This document shows positions 21,834-34,761 of a DNA stretch of 64,000 nucleotides, one piece after another. Made by a program: the position numbers and the translations under genes. The notes beneath the pieces were generated by a model that was given only the letters and a program-made list of their open reading frames with translations, was not told the DNA's origin and ran no database searches. Every line of letters begins with the position of its first letter. Position 1 is the stretch's first letter. The DNA comes from Adiantum capillus-veneris (Eukaryota; Streptophyta; Polypodiopsida; Polypodiales; Pteridaceae): the NCBI GenBank assembly GCA_014529385.2, contig CM043942.1, positions 4,368,501 to 4,432,500 of the forward strand. Reading direction: 5' to 3'.

Positions 21834-23427
21834 TCAAGCTTTGTCTTTACGAAGCTCTTTGGGTGGAAAACCATTAACTAGAAAGTTCACAATCTTCTCA
21901 CTCCATTTAGGTATGGTTTCGAATAGGAATAGAGAAGTATCAGGAAATTTATCATCAACTCCAGTAGGGGCTTCACCCTTGGGTATGCGAGACAAATGAT
22001 CAGCCATGACATGTCTTTTACCAAGTCTCACCACAACAGTAAAATCAAACTCAAGGAGACAAAACAACCATCGTGTAATTCTTCCCGTGGAACAAGGTTT
22101 ATTTACTAGATACAACAAGGCTTGATGATCAACATAGAACACAAACTTGTTGGCCAGAAGGTAGTAGCGAAATTTCTTCACTGCATAAATCATACCTAAA
22201 CCTTCTCGCTCTGTAGTGGTGTAGTTTCTTTCGGCATCATTCAACTGATGACTTGCAAAGCTAATGGGGTAGTCCAGTTTATGTTCTCCTGGTTGAGCTA
22301 GAACACACCCAATAGCAAAGTTTGATGCATCAATATGCACATGAAAAATTACATTCCAATCGGGCACTCGTAGAATAGGAGCGCTAGTCAACATCTTTTT
22401 CAATGACTCATAAGCATGGTCACACTCCACAGTCCATTGGAACTCAATCAGAAGCTTGTACAAAGGACGAGCTATCTCGGCAAAATTTAAAATATACCGT
22501 CGACGGACCAACACGGCCCATGAACCTTTGAACTCCTTTATAATTTGTAGGTGGTGGCAATTCAGCAATGGCTTTAATTTTGATCTTATCTGTGGAAATC
22601 CCATTTTTGGACACTATATGCCCTAAAATGACTCCGTGTTTAACCCAAAATTGGCATTTGAAAGGGTTTAAGGAGATGCAATACAATCTACACTTCTCAA
22701 ACACTTTTCATAAGCATGATAGATGTTCTAGAGGAATAAACACAAAGGTTATCTAAGAAAGCTTCACAAAACTCCCTCAAATATTCTCTAAAAGCAGTGT
22801 TTATTAATCTCTGAAAGGTAGCAGGGGCATTGGTTAAACCAAAATCCATAACATGAAATGCGAACACTCCAAATTCAGTTATAAAGGTTGTTTTAGCCTG
22901 GTCCTCCAGCGCAATTGTGATTTGATTGTAGTCAGAGTACCCATCTAAAAAGCTATAAGCTTCCTTCCCCGCAACTCTTTCAAGCAGGTGTTTTGAATAT
23001 GGCAAGGGGTAATGGTCCCTCCTAGTGGCGGCAGTGACCTTCTTGAGATCCACGCACACTCTAAGTTTCCCATTCTTTTTTGGCACAATCACTATTGGTG
23101 ACACCCATTCTGAGTGCTCAATAGGGTATATGAATCCGCATTCCACAAGCTTTTCAATCTCTTCTTAAATGATTTTTTCATATTTAGGATTCATTGGGTA
23201 GGGTCGTTGTTGAACTGGTTTAGCCATGCTATTCATAGGGATTGTGTGTTGCATCACGGAAGGTGGAACACCTTTCATATCATGATGAATCCAGGCAAAT
23301 ATATCCCTGAATTCCTTGAGAAGTTCTTTAAGTACACACTCCTCAGTCTCGGTCAGATCTTGGGCAATGAAAACAGGTTTAGACTCTTCTCCTAGGTCTG
23401 CTAGCTCTATTTCCTTAACTATCGCTG
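21834..23427 (-). pseudogene. G1 reverse transcriptase and RNase H
   Basis: RT starts in the segment DLTETEECVLKELLKEF and HHDMKGVPPSVMQ, has a TAA stop at about 23166, then LRVCVDLKKVTAATRRDHY, FLDGYSDYNQI and FGLTNAPATFQ. The catalytic box reads FLDN instead of FLDD, removing the second aspartate; G3 still has FLDD. Frame changes occur near 22.7 and 22.55 kb. RNase H follows, with HIDASNFAIG, TTTEREGLGM and YVDHQALLYL, and a tether ending MADHLSRIPKG. The frame upstream is cut by G2 at 23432. Confidence 0.88.
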
Positions 23428-23432
23428 GACCA
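23428..23432. other. Target site duplication (gacca), left of G2
   Basis: gacca at 23428-23432 repeats at 34757-34761, immediately outside the TGTTGACC and CCGTCCAACA ends of G2. This fixes the limits of G2 and shows that it inserted into G1. Confidence 0.9.
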
Positions 23433-24391
23433 TGTTGACCGCTGGGTCAACAACAAAACATAACTCAAGTTTCGTACCAAAGTCTTATCTTTTGCGAGTT
23501 ATGAAATGCTGCGGATTATGGCTATAAACGTCATTTGTAATGAGTAGTTATTCTAGTTTCAGAAGCCAGGGTGCAATGGCACTTCCAGATTGTAGATACA
23601 AAGCCATTTGACCCTTTCAACCCCATTTTTGGTTAAACCTAAGGTAGCCTTAGACGTATATAAGATACCTAGGTCATTTTGTAAAAAAGACTTTTATCAT
23701 AATCAAAACTTTAGCACTGCCGTCTACTGTGTGTGAGAGAGAAAGAGAGTGAGCGTGAGCTTTATCCTCTCGCTACGCCCGGCTCGCTCAACACATTGGA
23801 GATCCGACTGCACCATTTTTGTAGGCTCGAGGAGAGCTACGCGACAACGCCAAGCATTCCACACGAGACGAAGCGCACACGTCGACGCATCTACGAGCTA
23901 ATTGTGGCCATAAGTGTATCAAACGATGTCTGTTTTTTGCGTGCTAGTAGTCTATAGAATCGTGGTGACATAAGCTACGCATAGGTACTCATAAGTTTCA
24001 GTTTCGGGCACTTTCAAAATTCAGCTCTGCCATCCTACGCGTTTTCTGCAGATGGGTTTAGAGTGAAGGTTTTGAGTGTAGAAGCTTAGGGACAGGTGTA
24101 TCCTAGTGAGGGGATGGTGTTCCTTAAGTTTCGTATGAATTTGGCATGATTAGGTGAGTTACCTTCCGTATGTGTGTATGTGGCTAGGTGGTGTAGTTGA
24201 GAGCAGTGAGGTTCTTGATTGTGGTTTAGTTGGCCTTCCAGAGTGTTGTATGTGTAGGATGGTCTCAGATTGACAAGCTAAAGAGATTTCCTCCGTGTGC
24301 CTATCGTGTCATCTGTGTCCTCGATTGACATTATGTTGATCTAGGTAGTGTTTGCATGCACTTCATGGGTGTGTGAGTCGCCCGTCCAACA
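23433..24391 (+). repeat. G2 5' LTR
   Basis: It runs from TGTTGACCGCTGGGTC to CCCGTCCAACA. It matches the 3' LTR except for a block of about 367 bases (23485-23851) that the 3' copy lacks. A half palindrome CATCCTACGCG lies at 24031-24041 and is present in both LTRs. Confidence 0.9.
23655..23665 (+). promoter_or_regulatory. Probable TATA box of the G2 5' LTR
   Basis: cgtatataaga lies in the block that is absent from the 3' LTR. It is the only good TATA match in this LTR, so the 3' copy has probably lost its promoter. Confidence 0.5.
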
Positions 24392-24392
24392 T

Positions 24393-24410
24393 TGGCGCCG
24401 CTGCTGGGGA
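24393..24410 (+). other. tRNA-Asp primer-binding site of G2
   Basis: TGGCGCCGCTGCTGGGGA starts one base after the LTR end. It matches the complement of the plant tRNA-Asp 3' end except at two positions. G1 uses the exact form. Confidence 0.85.
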
Positions 24411-27076
24411 CACAAGGACCTAAGTAGGTTTCCTACTAACACTCGTGTGATGGTTACTTGATTTAGCTTCGGCTAAAGAAAGCGTTTTTCTTAAGTGGAT
24501 CCAGAAGAGGATAGCCAGCAAGCATGTGTCTTGCCGAGGGTCTGCGACTAGATAGGTTTAGTTAGGATCTGTGGATTAGAGTAGTTGTTGGTGGTCGAGT
24601 GATTTGTGAGGTAATAAAAGCGTTTGCTAGTCCGTGTGTGGTAGTGAAGAGTTTTTCTACTCATAGATGCAAAACCCCATATGATTTGTAGGAGTAGCTT
24701 TAGGTAAGTGACCCGATTCTTATCTAGATCTATTCAACATTGAACTATTTGCTAAAGTTCTTGATTGCATTTGAAATCACGGAAAAGTGTGCTTTTGAGG
24801 GTAAAAATGCATTAATAAAGCTTTTGTGGATGTTTTTTCGTATGACTGACTAATGTTGTGCATATAAAAGAGCATTTGCAAGGGTTCTGTGAAGAAAACC
24901 TGCAATTCTGTAAACATAGACATCCTACGCGTAGGATGTCTCAATGGGGTTCTGGAGAGAAAATTTGAAAATTCTGACTGCACCAGTGGGTTCAAAGGGT
25001 AGGCTTTACCCTATTTTCATATTGACTTGGGTGTTTTCCCCTATTTTTGTTGACCAAAAGCCAAAAGGCGGAGTCAGAAAACGTAAAATTTCAGAAAAGG
25101 CTTAAATCAAGTGATTTTTGCATGTATTTGCAATTGTGAAGCATACTTGCACTTGCTGAGAGCATAAGGAAGCATAAGGGACACTTCAGTCTCAAAAAAT
25201 CAACAGTAGACATCCTACGCGTAGGATGTCTACAGGGTGATCTGGTGGAAATTTTGAAATTCTGAGTTGACCAGTGTGTTCAGAAGGTAGGTTTTACCCT
25301 GTTTTCACCTGGAAAGTGGAAATTTGACCAAATTTTGACAGATCAAAGCCAAAAGACGAGAATTGTCAGACATCCTACCCAAATTGTGTCCAAAGCCTAA
25401 TTTTGAGACCAAACCATACGGTGACTTCATGTGCATGTTATACATGATGTTTTGAGTGCATGTGATAAATTTCATCTCACTTGGGTCAGTAAAAGGAAGA
25501 TTGAACAGACTTTAGCATTTTTGACTGAAAAAGGCAAGGATAGCTAGTTTTGGGGTCTTTTGACATCCAAACCAAAATCTAAGCATACCACTGGGTTACT
25601 GACATCAAGGGGAAGTTGTGGGACAAGTCTGGGGTCAAACAGGCCAAAAAGACATCCTACGCGTAGGATGTCTTCTGTGTGATTTTGGACTCTAAACAAA
25701 ATTCTGAGCATACCACACTGATCAACACCTTAAGGAGAGTCTGTGGTTCAAATTTGGGGCAATTCTGAGTAGTTAGACATCCTACACATAGGATGTCTAA
25801 GGCATAATTCTGAAACCAAAATTCAAACTGTGGACATAACAGGGTGTTGTATAGCCTTAGGTAAGCCTCCTAGTCAATTTTGGTCCAATTTGGAGTTGAT
25901 TTGACTTGGGAATTCATCAGAATAAACATCAAGCTTTTGGAATAGATTCTTGATCATTTGACCAACCTATAGGTGTCAAAATCAAAAAGTAAAAATTGCT
26001 ATGAGTTTAGCACATCAAGGGGAAGCTACAGTGCAAGTTTGAGCTGAAACAGAGCAAAAAGACATCCTACGCGTAGGATGTCTCCAGGGTAATAAAGTGG
26101 TCAAAATTCTACTTTGGCCATAAAGGGAGGTTCTAAATGTCTCAGAGATTCTAGAACTTTTTTCAAAAGTGAATTTGGACCTTGTTTGGCCTATTTACCA
26201 AGCAAAGACAAGAATTGTCAGACATCCTACTCTTGGAGTGCACTAGAAGCTTATGCAGCCCAAATCTTGACCTATTGGCATCCAAATTCAATTCTAAGCA
26301 TACCATTGGGTTGCTGAGCACTAGGAGAATCTTGGGATCAAGTTTGGACAAAATCGGAGCAGTTAGACATCCTACGCATAGGATGTCTCCAGCTTGATTT
26401 AGGACTCCAAACCAACCTATGAGCACACCACTATGATCAGCACATCAAGGAGAAGCTGGGGTGAAAATTTCAAGTCATTCTGATCAAAAAGACATCCTAC
26501 ACGTAGGATGTCTCAAGGCCATTTTTAGGTCCAAATGAAATTCTGAGCATACCATTGTGTTGCTGGACTTAAGGGGAGTCTCTGGACTAAATTTTGTTAA
26601 ATTCTGAGTATATAGACATCCTACGCGTAGGATGTCTCTAGGCCAATTTTAGGGTCCAACTGTACTTTTGACCATACCGGAGTGTTCACAGTGTCACAGA
26701 GATCCCAAATCTTCTTTTAAAATTGAATTTGGACTCATTTTGACCATTCTAAACTGCATTTCACTATTTTGGCCATAACTTTCACAAACGGTATCGGATC
26801 GGGAAAGTTTTTATATCAAAACGTAGCCTGAGAGTGGCTCTACAGATCTTAGAGCAAAACCTGAACTAAATTGTTCAAGTCAACTTTGAAAAAAACGTCG
26901 TTTGAGGCCTCAAAATTCATCCGCAAGTTAGGGGTGTCTGAAAGCGACAATTTGCGAGAATTGTGACGAAACGGTTGCGGTTTTGGACATAGTTTCGACT
27001 TTTCCCTAACCAAAGCACTTGAACACAGTGGACTAAGTCTACTTGAACCAAGCAAAAGCTCTTAAGCCTAGAAATC
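24411..27076 (+). other. G2 leader, noncoding, 2.7 kb
   Basis: An unusually long untranslated leader. From about 24.85 to 26.72 kb it consists of diverged 125-160 bp units that share phrases such as ctgagcataccac and tcaaggggaag, each usually ending in a 24-bp palindrome. The part before 24.85 kb has no repeat that I can see. The start of gag follows at 27077. Confidence 0.75.
24918..26637 (+). repeat. Array of eight 24-bp palindromes in the G2 leader
   Basis: Each unit is AGACATCCTACG followed by its own reverse complement, centred on ACGCGT. Copies start at 24918, 25208, 25650, 25775, 26060, 26365, 26490 and 26614. Five are perfect; those at 25775, 26365 and 26490 carry one or two G-to-A changes at the central CpGs only. 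Half sites occur at 25368 and 26220, so the spacing falls into steps of about 125, 145-160 and 285-290. Between palindromes the text is diverged, so the palindromes are better conserved than their spacers. Both LTRs carry a half site. Confidence 0.9.
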
Positions 27077-30000
27077 ATGTCTACCCTAGATTCAAACGCA
27101 GCTTACACAAGCTTGGAGATCCCGACGATAGAGGAATATCCTCCCACAATGGATCTTCCAAACTCGCAATTGATAAAGACCCATCTTGTTGAGAGAGTTT
27201 GGATGATTGGTCATGAGAGTGAAGGACTATATAGATACATTGACGACAATGAGGTAAATCTTTATAGGTGCTCAGATCCATACCTAGAAGAGATAACAAA
27301 TTACAAGCTTTTATATGTCTACACATACGGAGTCGACTGTCAATGGAGATCTATAGTTGTCGACAAGTATGGACGAGAATACAGAGTTATAGAAAGCACA
27401 AATCCACAGACTGTACTAGAAAGAGGTGGATATTTGGTCAATGAAGGACCACAAATGCCTCCACCAAACACGAGAATTCCTATAGGAATTCCAAGAAGAG
27501 AGCCACCAGGATTCCCTTCAAGAGCAATAACGAGAGAAGGATTGGGAGAGTCTCTGGTTAGACTTGTAGACAATCGATGAGTTAGACCATCCCAAGTCCA
27601 GAAATGGGTAAACAGAAAATACTCCGGAGATAAAGATCCGAGAGATCACGTAACGACTTTTAGAAGAGTGATTAGAGCAGAGGAAGTTTCAGAGTTTGTG
27701 ACACAGTTTGCGGGATTTGGATTGACTCTAGAAGATGATGCAGCTACATGGTTCGACTCGGTGGAAAAATGGGATTTTGAGACCCTAGATGAGCTGTTTG
27801 AGGAGTTTATTGAAGAATTCTTGCCAAAAGGCATTGCTCACAACACGGTCTCACAAATCCATAGATTCAAATAGAAAGAGAATGAATTAGTACGCAAAGC
27901 ATCATTACGGCTCAAGAGATATGTTAAGCTCTATCCGAGAGCGGAATTACCTACGCAAGCACGACTGATGATGATCTTTATCCAGGGAATAAGACATGCG
28001 AGCCTTCAGAAGGATCTGCATATGATAAGGAGGATGACGCTAAATGAGCTGATCAAAGAAGCTCTTTATCTAGTGGATAACTGTGAGGCATACAAAGAAA
28101 AGGACTTAAAGAGTCAAGGAGATGACACATCCTCTGAGCACAGTGTTTCATAGATAAGTGAGTCCATTGCCAAGTCAATGGCACCTATTGATCAAGAAAA
28201 GCTTATCGACGACTTGGTCAAGAGGTTGATTCCTCTCGTAAGGTCTGATTCGGGAGAGCCGAAGTGGTGTGAAATTGAGAGAAAATGGACGAACCATACG
28301 AAGGAAGAGTGCTATTATAGCATGGAAAATGCTAGAGAGAGGTATGTACAACCTGTTCCAGAAGCACCTACTCCACCTAGATACATTACGGGGAATGCGC
28401 CAAGACCAGTAGGAGTTTTAAAGCCACAGCTTGTCTTAGGACAACAACCTCTGCTGCCAGGTGCTAGAATGCCGGTAGATATGAGATACATGCCAATGAT
28501 GGAAGCATCAAATAAACCAACGCCAGTACCAGCTACAATGTGGTATAGCAACCAAAGTGAGTACTACCCTTCGCAGCAACAAAATGTGAGAGAAACACAT
28601 GGAGTGGTGAGGCCGGTACAACCTCCACCTCCTGGGTTTCAGTCGAAAGAAAGAAGGTATGAAATGGACGAAAGGACATTGCGATTCATTGCAAATAGCG
28701 GCTTATCTAGGTCAAAGCTTGCTTATAGCCAAGAGGAAATGCTAAAAGAATCTCCTCAACCAGAGACAGATTGTCACAAAAGTTGTGACAACCACTTGGT
28801 CAAACAATGTCCTCATACGGAGATCACTGAAGTAAATTCCTATTGTCTTGAGTGTGGCATCACTCACTTGATCCCCCATTGCCTGAAAAAACCAAACCAA
28901 ATCAGGAAAATCACGACAAATGTATGAGGGATTGTTCAGCTACCTAATAGCTCAGAAAATGAAAATGTTGTACCAGTTCAAGTGGTTACGAGAGCACAAG
29001 CTCAAAAGAAAGCTGATGAGAATCCAGAGACAAAGAACACGGAAAGTGACATGAGTCCAAAGACAGATGATGGACCAAAGACAGACGCACCTAGTCAGAA
29101 AACCAAGAGCAAAGGAAATAGTTGGAAAGCTAGAAAGACTAGGATGAAAGCACGCAGGGAACGAGAGCAAAAATCCCTAGCTGAGAAGCTTACCGAAGCT
29201 GAGGAGAAGATAAAACAACATGAGGAAAAGGAGGCACCTTCTCTTACACAGATGGTTAAACCTCTAGAAGAACCATCCATGGATGAGAAACCGAGAAGTG
29301 CTAGTTCAGGAGGATCTGTGTTGGCAGAGAAGGTTAATGAGACATTAGATGCCCTCTTGAAAGCCTATGATGTGAGGCTCAAAAACAACCAAACCCAAGA
29401 ACACAGGTGGATGACATATCCCTATGTGGAACTAGAAAAGAAAAGATTTGAAATGTGCCAGAAAATGATTCAAACAGCCCAAGCTTTACTAGAACCACCA
29501 GTTGCAAAACCTGAGGATGTGATCTGTGTCATGCCTACACAAGTAATCCCACCAAACCAGGAACTAAAAGAGCCAGATTCTAGTCATGAGCACAGACCAA
29601 ACCTCAAAGACCGAGCATTAGAACCAAGGATAGTACTGAATACCACGGATAACTCTTCCGAGGGATTTCACCAAGCTATGCTTGAGGATTGTAAATAGAT
29701 AGATGGTCTTGACGAATTGTGGAAACAAGTCAGAGAGGCCAATGAAGCCCATGACCTAAGAAGACAAGTAGACAAGACTGGTGATGAATGAGGAGTGTTT
29801 CTACCACCAATAGAGGAATTTGAGACTGGATCTCAAATGAATCTGGACGTGCGATCGTATTGGGGCGACAAAGGATATGTACAATCTATGGATAGTCAAC
29901 CCCATTAGCTACAAACACTACCGTTCTACATGGGAGAGTACGAAACCAAGTCAGATGTGGTTGCAGTCCCATCATAGAGACTATCTCCCAACAAAGCCAT

Positions 30001-31130
30001 CGATTCAAAGGGGCTAGTAGATATTCTATCTACCCCAGTCACCTGTACAATAATGTTAGTCGAGTTGCTCAGAATAAGACCAAACATGTGGGCTAATGTG
30101 GGTAAGTGTCTAGAGAAATTTGGTGTAAAAACCCCAATGATTCGAATCGAGGAAGGCATCAAAGAGCTTGAAATGCCTCAACTAAATACTAGGCCAGTGC
30201 CATTAAACAAGGTAGGCGAGTATTACGAGGGAGAAGATGGAAACACCACCCATCCTGTGGAATTCAATGGTGTAAAAACCATGGCAATCCTTGACAGTGG
30301 AGCTGGTGTGGCCATTGCAACCAAAGAGGTTTGGAAAAAATGGGGAAAACCTGCCTTGATATCCACACGAATGACCCTGCAGCTTGCAGACGGCGGACAC
30401 AAGGAAAAGCCCCTAGGACTGCTAGAAAAAGTACTTGTTACTTCTTGTGGCATTGAATATGAACACACTTTTGTTGTTGTTGACTTTGGCAAGAAGAACA
30501 ACTATGACATCATTCTGGGAAGACCATTCATGCAACAATTGAAAATGGTATGAGATTGGGGTTATGACCATATATACCTAAGACATATAGAAACCATAAC
30601 AAAGATAAACTTGAGGGACCATAGCTATAGGGATGTGACGCGAACACTGGTTGAGGAGTTTGATTCCGCCACAGTAGCAGGATCAGAACCTCCAGCTTGG
30701 TTAGAGAAGCCTAAAGAACTGTGGATGTGTGGAGCTTCACAATGTGGTAGCTTGAAATGCGAGGAATGTATCCTAGAACGGGTTATAGAGGATAGGGACT
30801 ATATCCCAGAACCATTTCCTGAAGAAGAGTTAGAGCCTTTTGGATGGGAACACATCTTGGCTACTCTGGACGTGTGCGCCGTGGAGGATGCTCCCACAAC
30901 AAAGTTTTGTGATGAAAATGGCTATGATGTCGTTCCTTATTTTGCAATGAGTGTAATCCAGGAAAACGAAGAGAACCAGACATCAACAAGCTCTTGACAT
31001 AAGGAGCAAACAAAGAAATGTGGAGAATCAAAAGATGAAGAAGACGACGAGTTCTATGACTCTGTATAACACTTCGAGCTTCAAGAAGATCAACGACCTG
31101 GAAATCAATGTCGTCGCTACATGAATAAAG
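27077..31130 (+). pseudogene. G2 gag and protease in one frame with eleven stops
   Basis: One reading frame runs from ATG 27077 (MSTLDSNAAYTSLEIP) past 31100 without a frameshift, but with in-frame stops at 27578, 27872, 28151, 28925, 29696, 29789, 29906, 29975, 30551, 30995 and 31067. A gag core (DDAATWFDSVEKWDF) is at about 27730-27790. Near 28770-28881 are a degenerate and an intact zinc knuckle, the latter CLECGITHLIPHC, spaced C-x2-C-x3-H-x4-C. A Lys/Glu-rich segment follows at 29000-29250. The protease has an intact DSGAG (Asp codon 30292) and DIILGRPFM. All stops but one are TAG or TGA. It cannot be translated as it stands without readthrough. Confidence 0.85.
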
Positions 31131-31995
31131 TGCATCAAAAGTGGATTCCAAAGTCCTCGGTGAAGACACAGCCACCACAAGCATCCTCATACATGGCTCC
31201 TAATAAGGATGCAAAGACTCAGCTAGGAGGAATACGACCAGAGCAACGAGCTAACAATGCTCTAATGAATGGGCTAGAAAAGTCCTCCAAGAAACTACCA
31301 CCCATGAGCAAACAGACAGTAACTTTCCACTACCAGCCAAAAAATCAAGGGAAAGTACAAGAAGTCAACCTTGCTGAGGATAGTAGCGATAGTGATGGAT
31401 CTTACGACATCATCAACTCAGGACATCACTATCACCAACCCCTTCAGCAACAACCATGACAGGTCAAAAGAACAGGACAACAAATCAAAGCCAAAAAGCT
31501 CGACAAATCTGGATACCAAAAAGCCAGATCGGCCAAAAATAGATATGGATCAAGAAGACAAAGATCTCTAATGACAAATCACAAGATCCAACACCAAAAC
31601 AAAAACAAGGAAAGCATGCACAAACGGGTAAGAATATCACAAAGTCGCAAGCTTTCACAACTCAGGCTTGGGCTCCAAAGAAGTTGATTCAAGCACAAAA
31701 AAGTCAGGAATTCATTTGGATTCCAAAACAACCACAGTATCAACTTTCAAAGCCTAAATCCCGCCCCCAACCAAGCGTACAAGGGTTGAAGCAAAGACCA
31801 CTGTCGACTCACACAACAAAAAGGTGGATCCCAAAGAAGTCTCTTCAAACACAAACGAAGCACGGGCAAGTATGGGTTCCCAAATGAGAGCCAGCAACAA
31901 AACAACCAATAACCGCAAAGAAATGGGTCCCAAAGAAGAACAACAAAACTGTTGTCAGTGCATCGCCGCTTGAATTCTTACAATTCTTCCTATGA
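31131..31995 (+). pseudogene. G2 W-P-K repeat tail
   Basis: Motifs are KWIPKSSV, AWAPKKLIQ, IWIPKQPQ, RWIPKKSLQ, VWVPK and KWVPKKNNK in Gln/Lys/Ser/Pro-rich sequence. A TGA at 31457 and frameshifts break it. A later open frame at 32533-32883 has EWGVSPKAS, which may be another worn copy. The same kind of tail ends G1 and G3, where it follows the integrase. Here it follows the protease directly because pol is absent. Confidence 0.7.
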
Positions 31996-32233
31996 TTACA
32001 GTACAGTTAGAAGAGAGCAAGTTGCTTCAATCAAGCAACGATACAGGAGCTTCAAAGACCATTACATTGCTTAGAATAGGAAGCCTCGCCAACAAATTCC
32101 AATAAGCAAATTGCTTATACCCACATCTTGCACAACATAAATCTTTTCTATGCATTGACTGTGTATGCATAATAGGGCTACATTACAAGGCCTGCATAGG
32201 CACAACTTTTAATTTCCCAAGCACAACACATAC

Positions 32234-32258
32234 CCTTTACGATACCCTATCGTAAAGG
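32234..32258. repeat. Perfect 11-bp hairpin with 3-base loop
   Basis: CCTTTACGATA, loop CCC, TATCGTAAAGG. It sits 14 bases before the internal polypurine tract of G2. Such a tight stem would form readily in RNA. Its position at the end of the coding part suggests an RNA-structure role, which is an inference. Confidence 0.65.
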
Positions 32259-32269
32259 ATGACTCCAAA

Positions 32270-32283
32270 TAGGAAGGGGGGAG
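32270..32283 (+). other. Internal polypurine-like tract of G2
   Basis: ataggaaggggggag contains the same GGAAGGGGGG as the terminal tract of G2 at 34152 and both G1 tracts. It lies about 1.9 kb before the 3' LTR, like the inner tract of G1, about 1.6 kb before its LTR. Confidence 0.55.
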
Positions 32284-33562
32284 GCATTCTGAATGCGGAC
32301 CTAACATTATGACTATTAGAGGGCAATTTTTTGTGAGAGGCATTGGATTTTTGCGTTTTATTGTGATAATTTTTTGACAAAATTTAGAGTATATTCCCTC
32401 ATAGTAAGTGTTACAGAGGAGTATGGGGACAAAATCCATATATGAGCCCCTAGGGACATGTGTATAGTGTACATAGCATTTAGATTTCTATTTGAATGAT
32501 TTTTCTTTTGTTGAGTTGTTTTAAGATTTTCTTTGTTTATTATTAAGAAAAATTTAAAAAAAATCCATAATCCACATGAAGAAAAGACTGAGGAGAGGCC
32601 TGAGCACTACAAAGAGAAGAAGGTACAAGAAAACGATGAAACTTCACGCAGTATGTCTCAGCAGCCACTACAACAGCCAAAGAACTTGTCACAAAGCAGT
32701 GTCAACATGAAACCAACAAGTCATACAAATCAGAGTCGAGTAGCTAAGCCACAAAATGAGTGGGGTGTTAGTCCCAAAGCTTCAAGTAATATTCTCTGTG
32801 GTCTAAGCGTCCTAGTTATTCTAGGTACTGCTCAAGCTGGAAGAGTTGAGCATATTTACGTTGTGTCGCTCATGCTGGTATAGGTGAGAAAAAGAGGCGA
32901 AGTCTAAGTACTTAAGTCTGTTGAAGTGAAGGAGAAGGTCCAAAAGACACTCACGTACTGAGCACAGTGAGATACGAGTGGAGAAACTTCTACATCGAAA
33001 ACCCTTATTGGAAAGGTGGAAGCTATTGAGACATCTTTTGATGTCACATGTGCTACATTTATTCCTCGAAAACACCCATCATCTCCTTCTTTCACATTGC
33101 ATGCTTTTGTTGACAAATTTCTCATATGCATATAGAGTGTCCCATAATTGGCACTTGCATCAGGCACTCTTTCTGTGTTTCACCCAAGCACTCATCTTTC
33201 ATGAACATGTACTTCACGTTCAACTACTCAACTCCAATAAGAGCGTATACCAAAGGCATTTTTTCCCCACCAGGTTTTTCCCCTTTGGTCATCCAGGTTT
33301 TAGACCCTAATCTAAAGACACCTATCACCATCCTCTTGTACATACTCCTTCTACATCAAAAATAAAGAAATGCTACTCAAATCAATTGACATATGAATTG
33401 GAGCACCAATTTCAGATCATAGCATACTTCTCCTCAATGGCGAGTCGAAGAATGGCCTACAATGACAAAGTTGCAGACAACACTAACAACATGATAACTC
33501 AAGAACAAAGAAGTCCTCAATGACAAAGAGCAGACATAAGGGTAATCAGAGGATCTCAAAAG
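32284..33562 (+). other. G2 region between internal tract and helicase fragment
   Basis: Mostly noncoding and AT-rich. The open frame 32533-32883 (Lys/Glu then Gln/Ser-rich) may be displaced W-P-K tail sequence. Nothing else here is recognisable. It could be additional captured DNA. Confidence 0.4.
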
Positions 33563-34756
<1,194 letters not shown>

Positions 34757-34761
34757 GACCA
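34757..34761. other. Target site duplication (gacca), right of G2
   Basis: This is the second copy of gacca (see 23428-23432). G1 sequence resumes here. Confidence 0.9.

Noticed and set aside
24918-26637. The palindrome array as a CRISPR array
   Set aside because: Spacing is 125-290 bases and the spacers are related to each other, the setting is a plant retrotransposon leader, and no cas genes are present.
32234-32258. Hairpin as an intrinsic (bacterial) terminator
   Set aside because: There is no T-run after it and the host is a plant nuclear genome.
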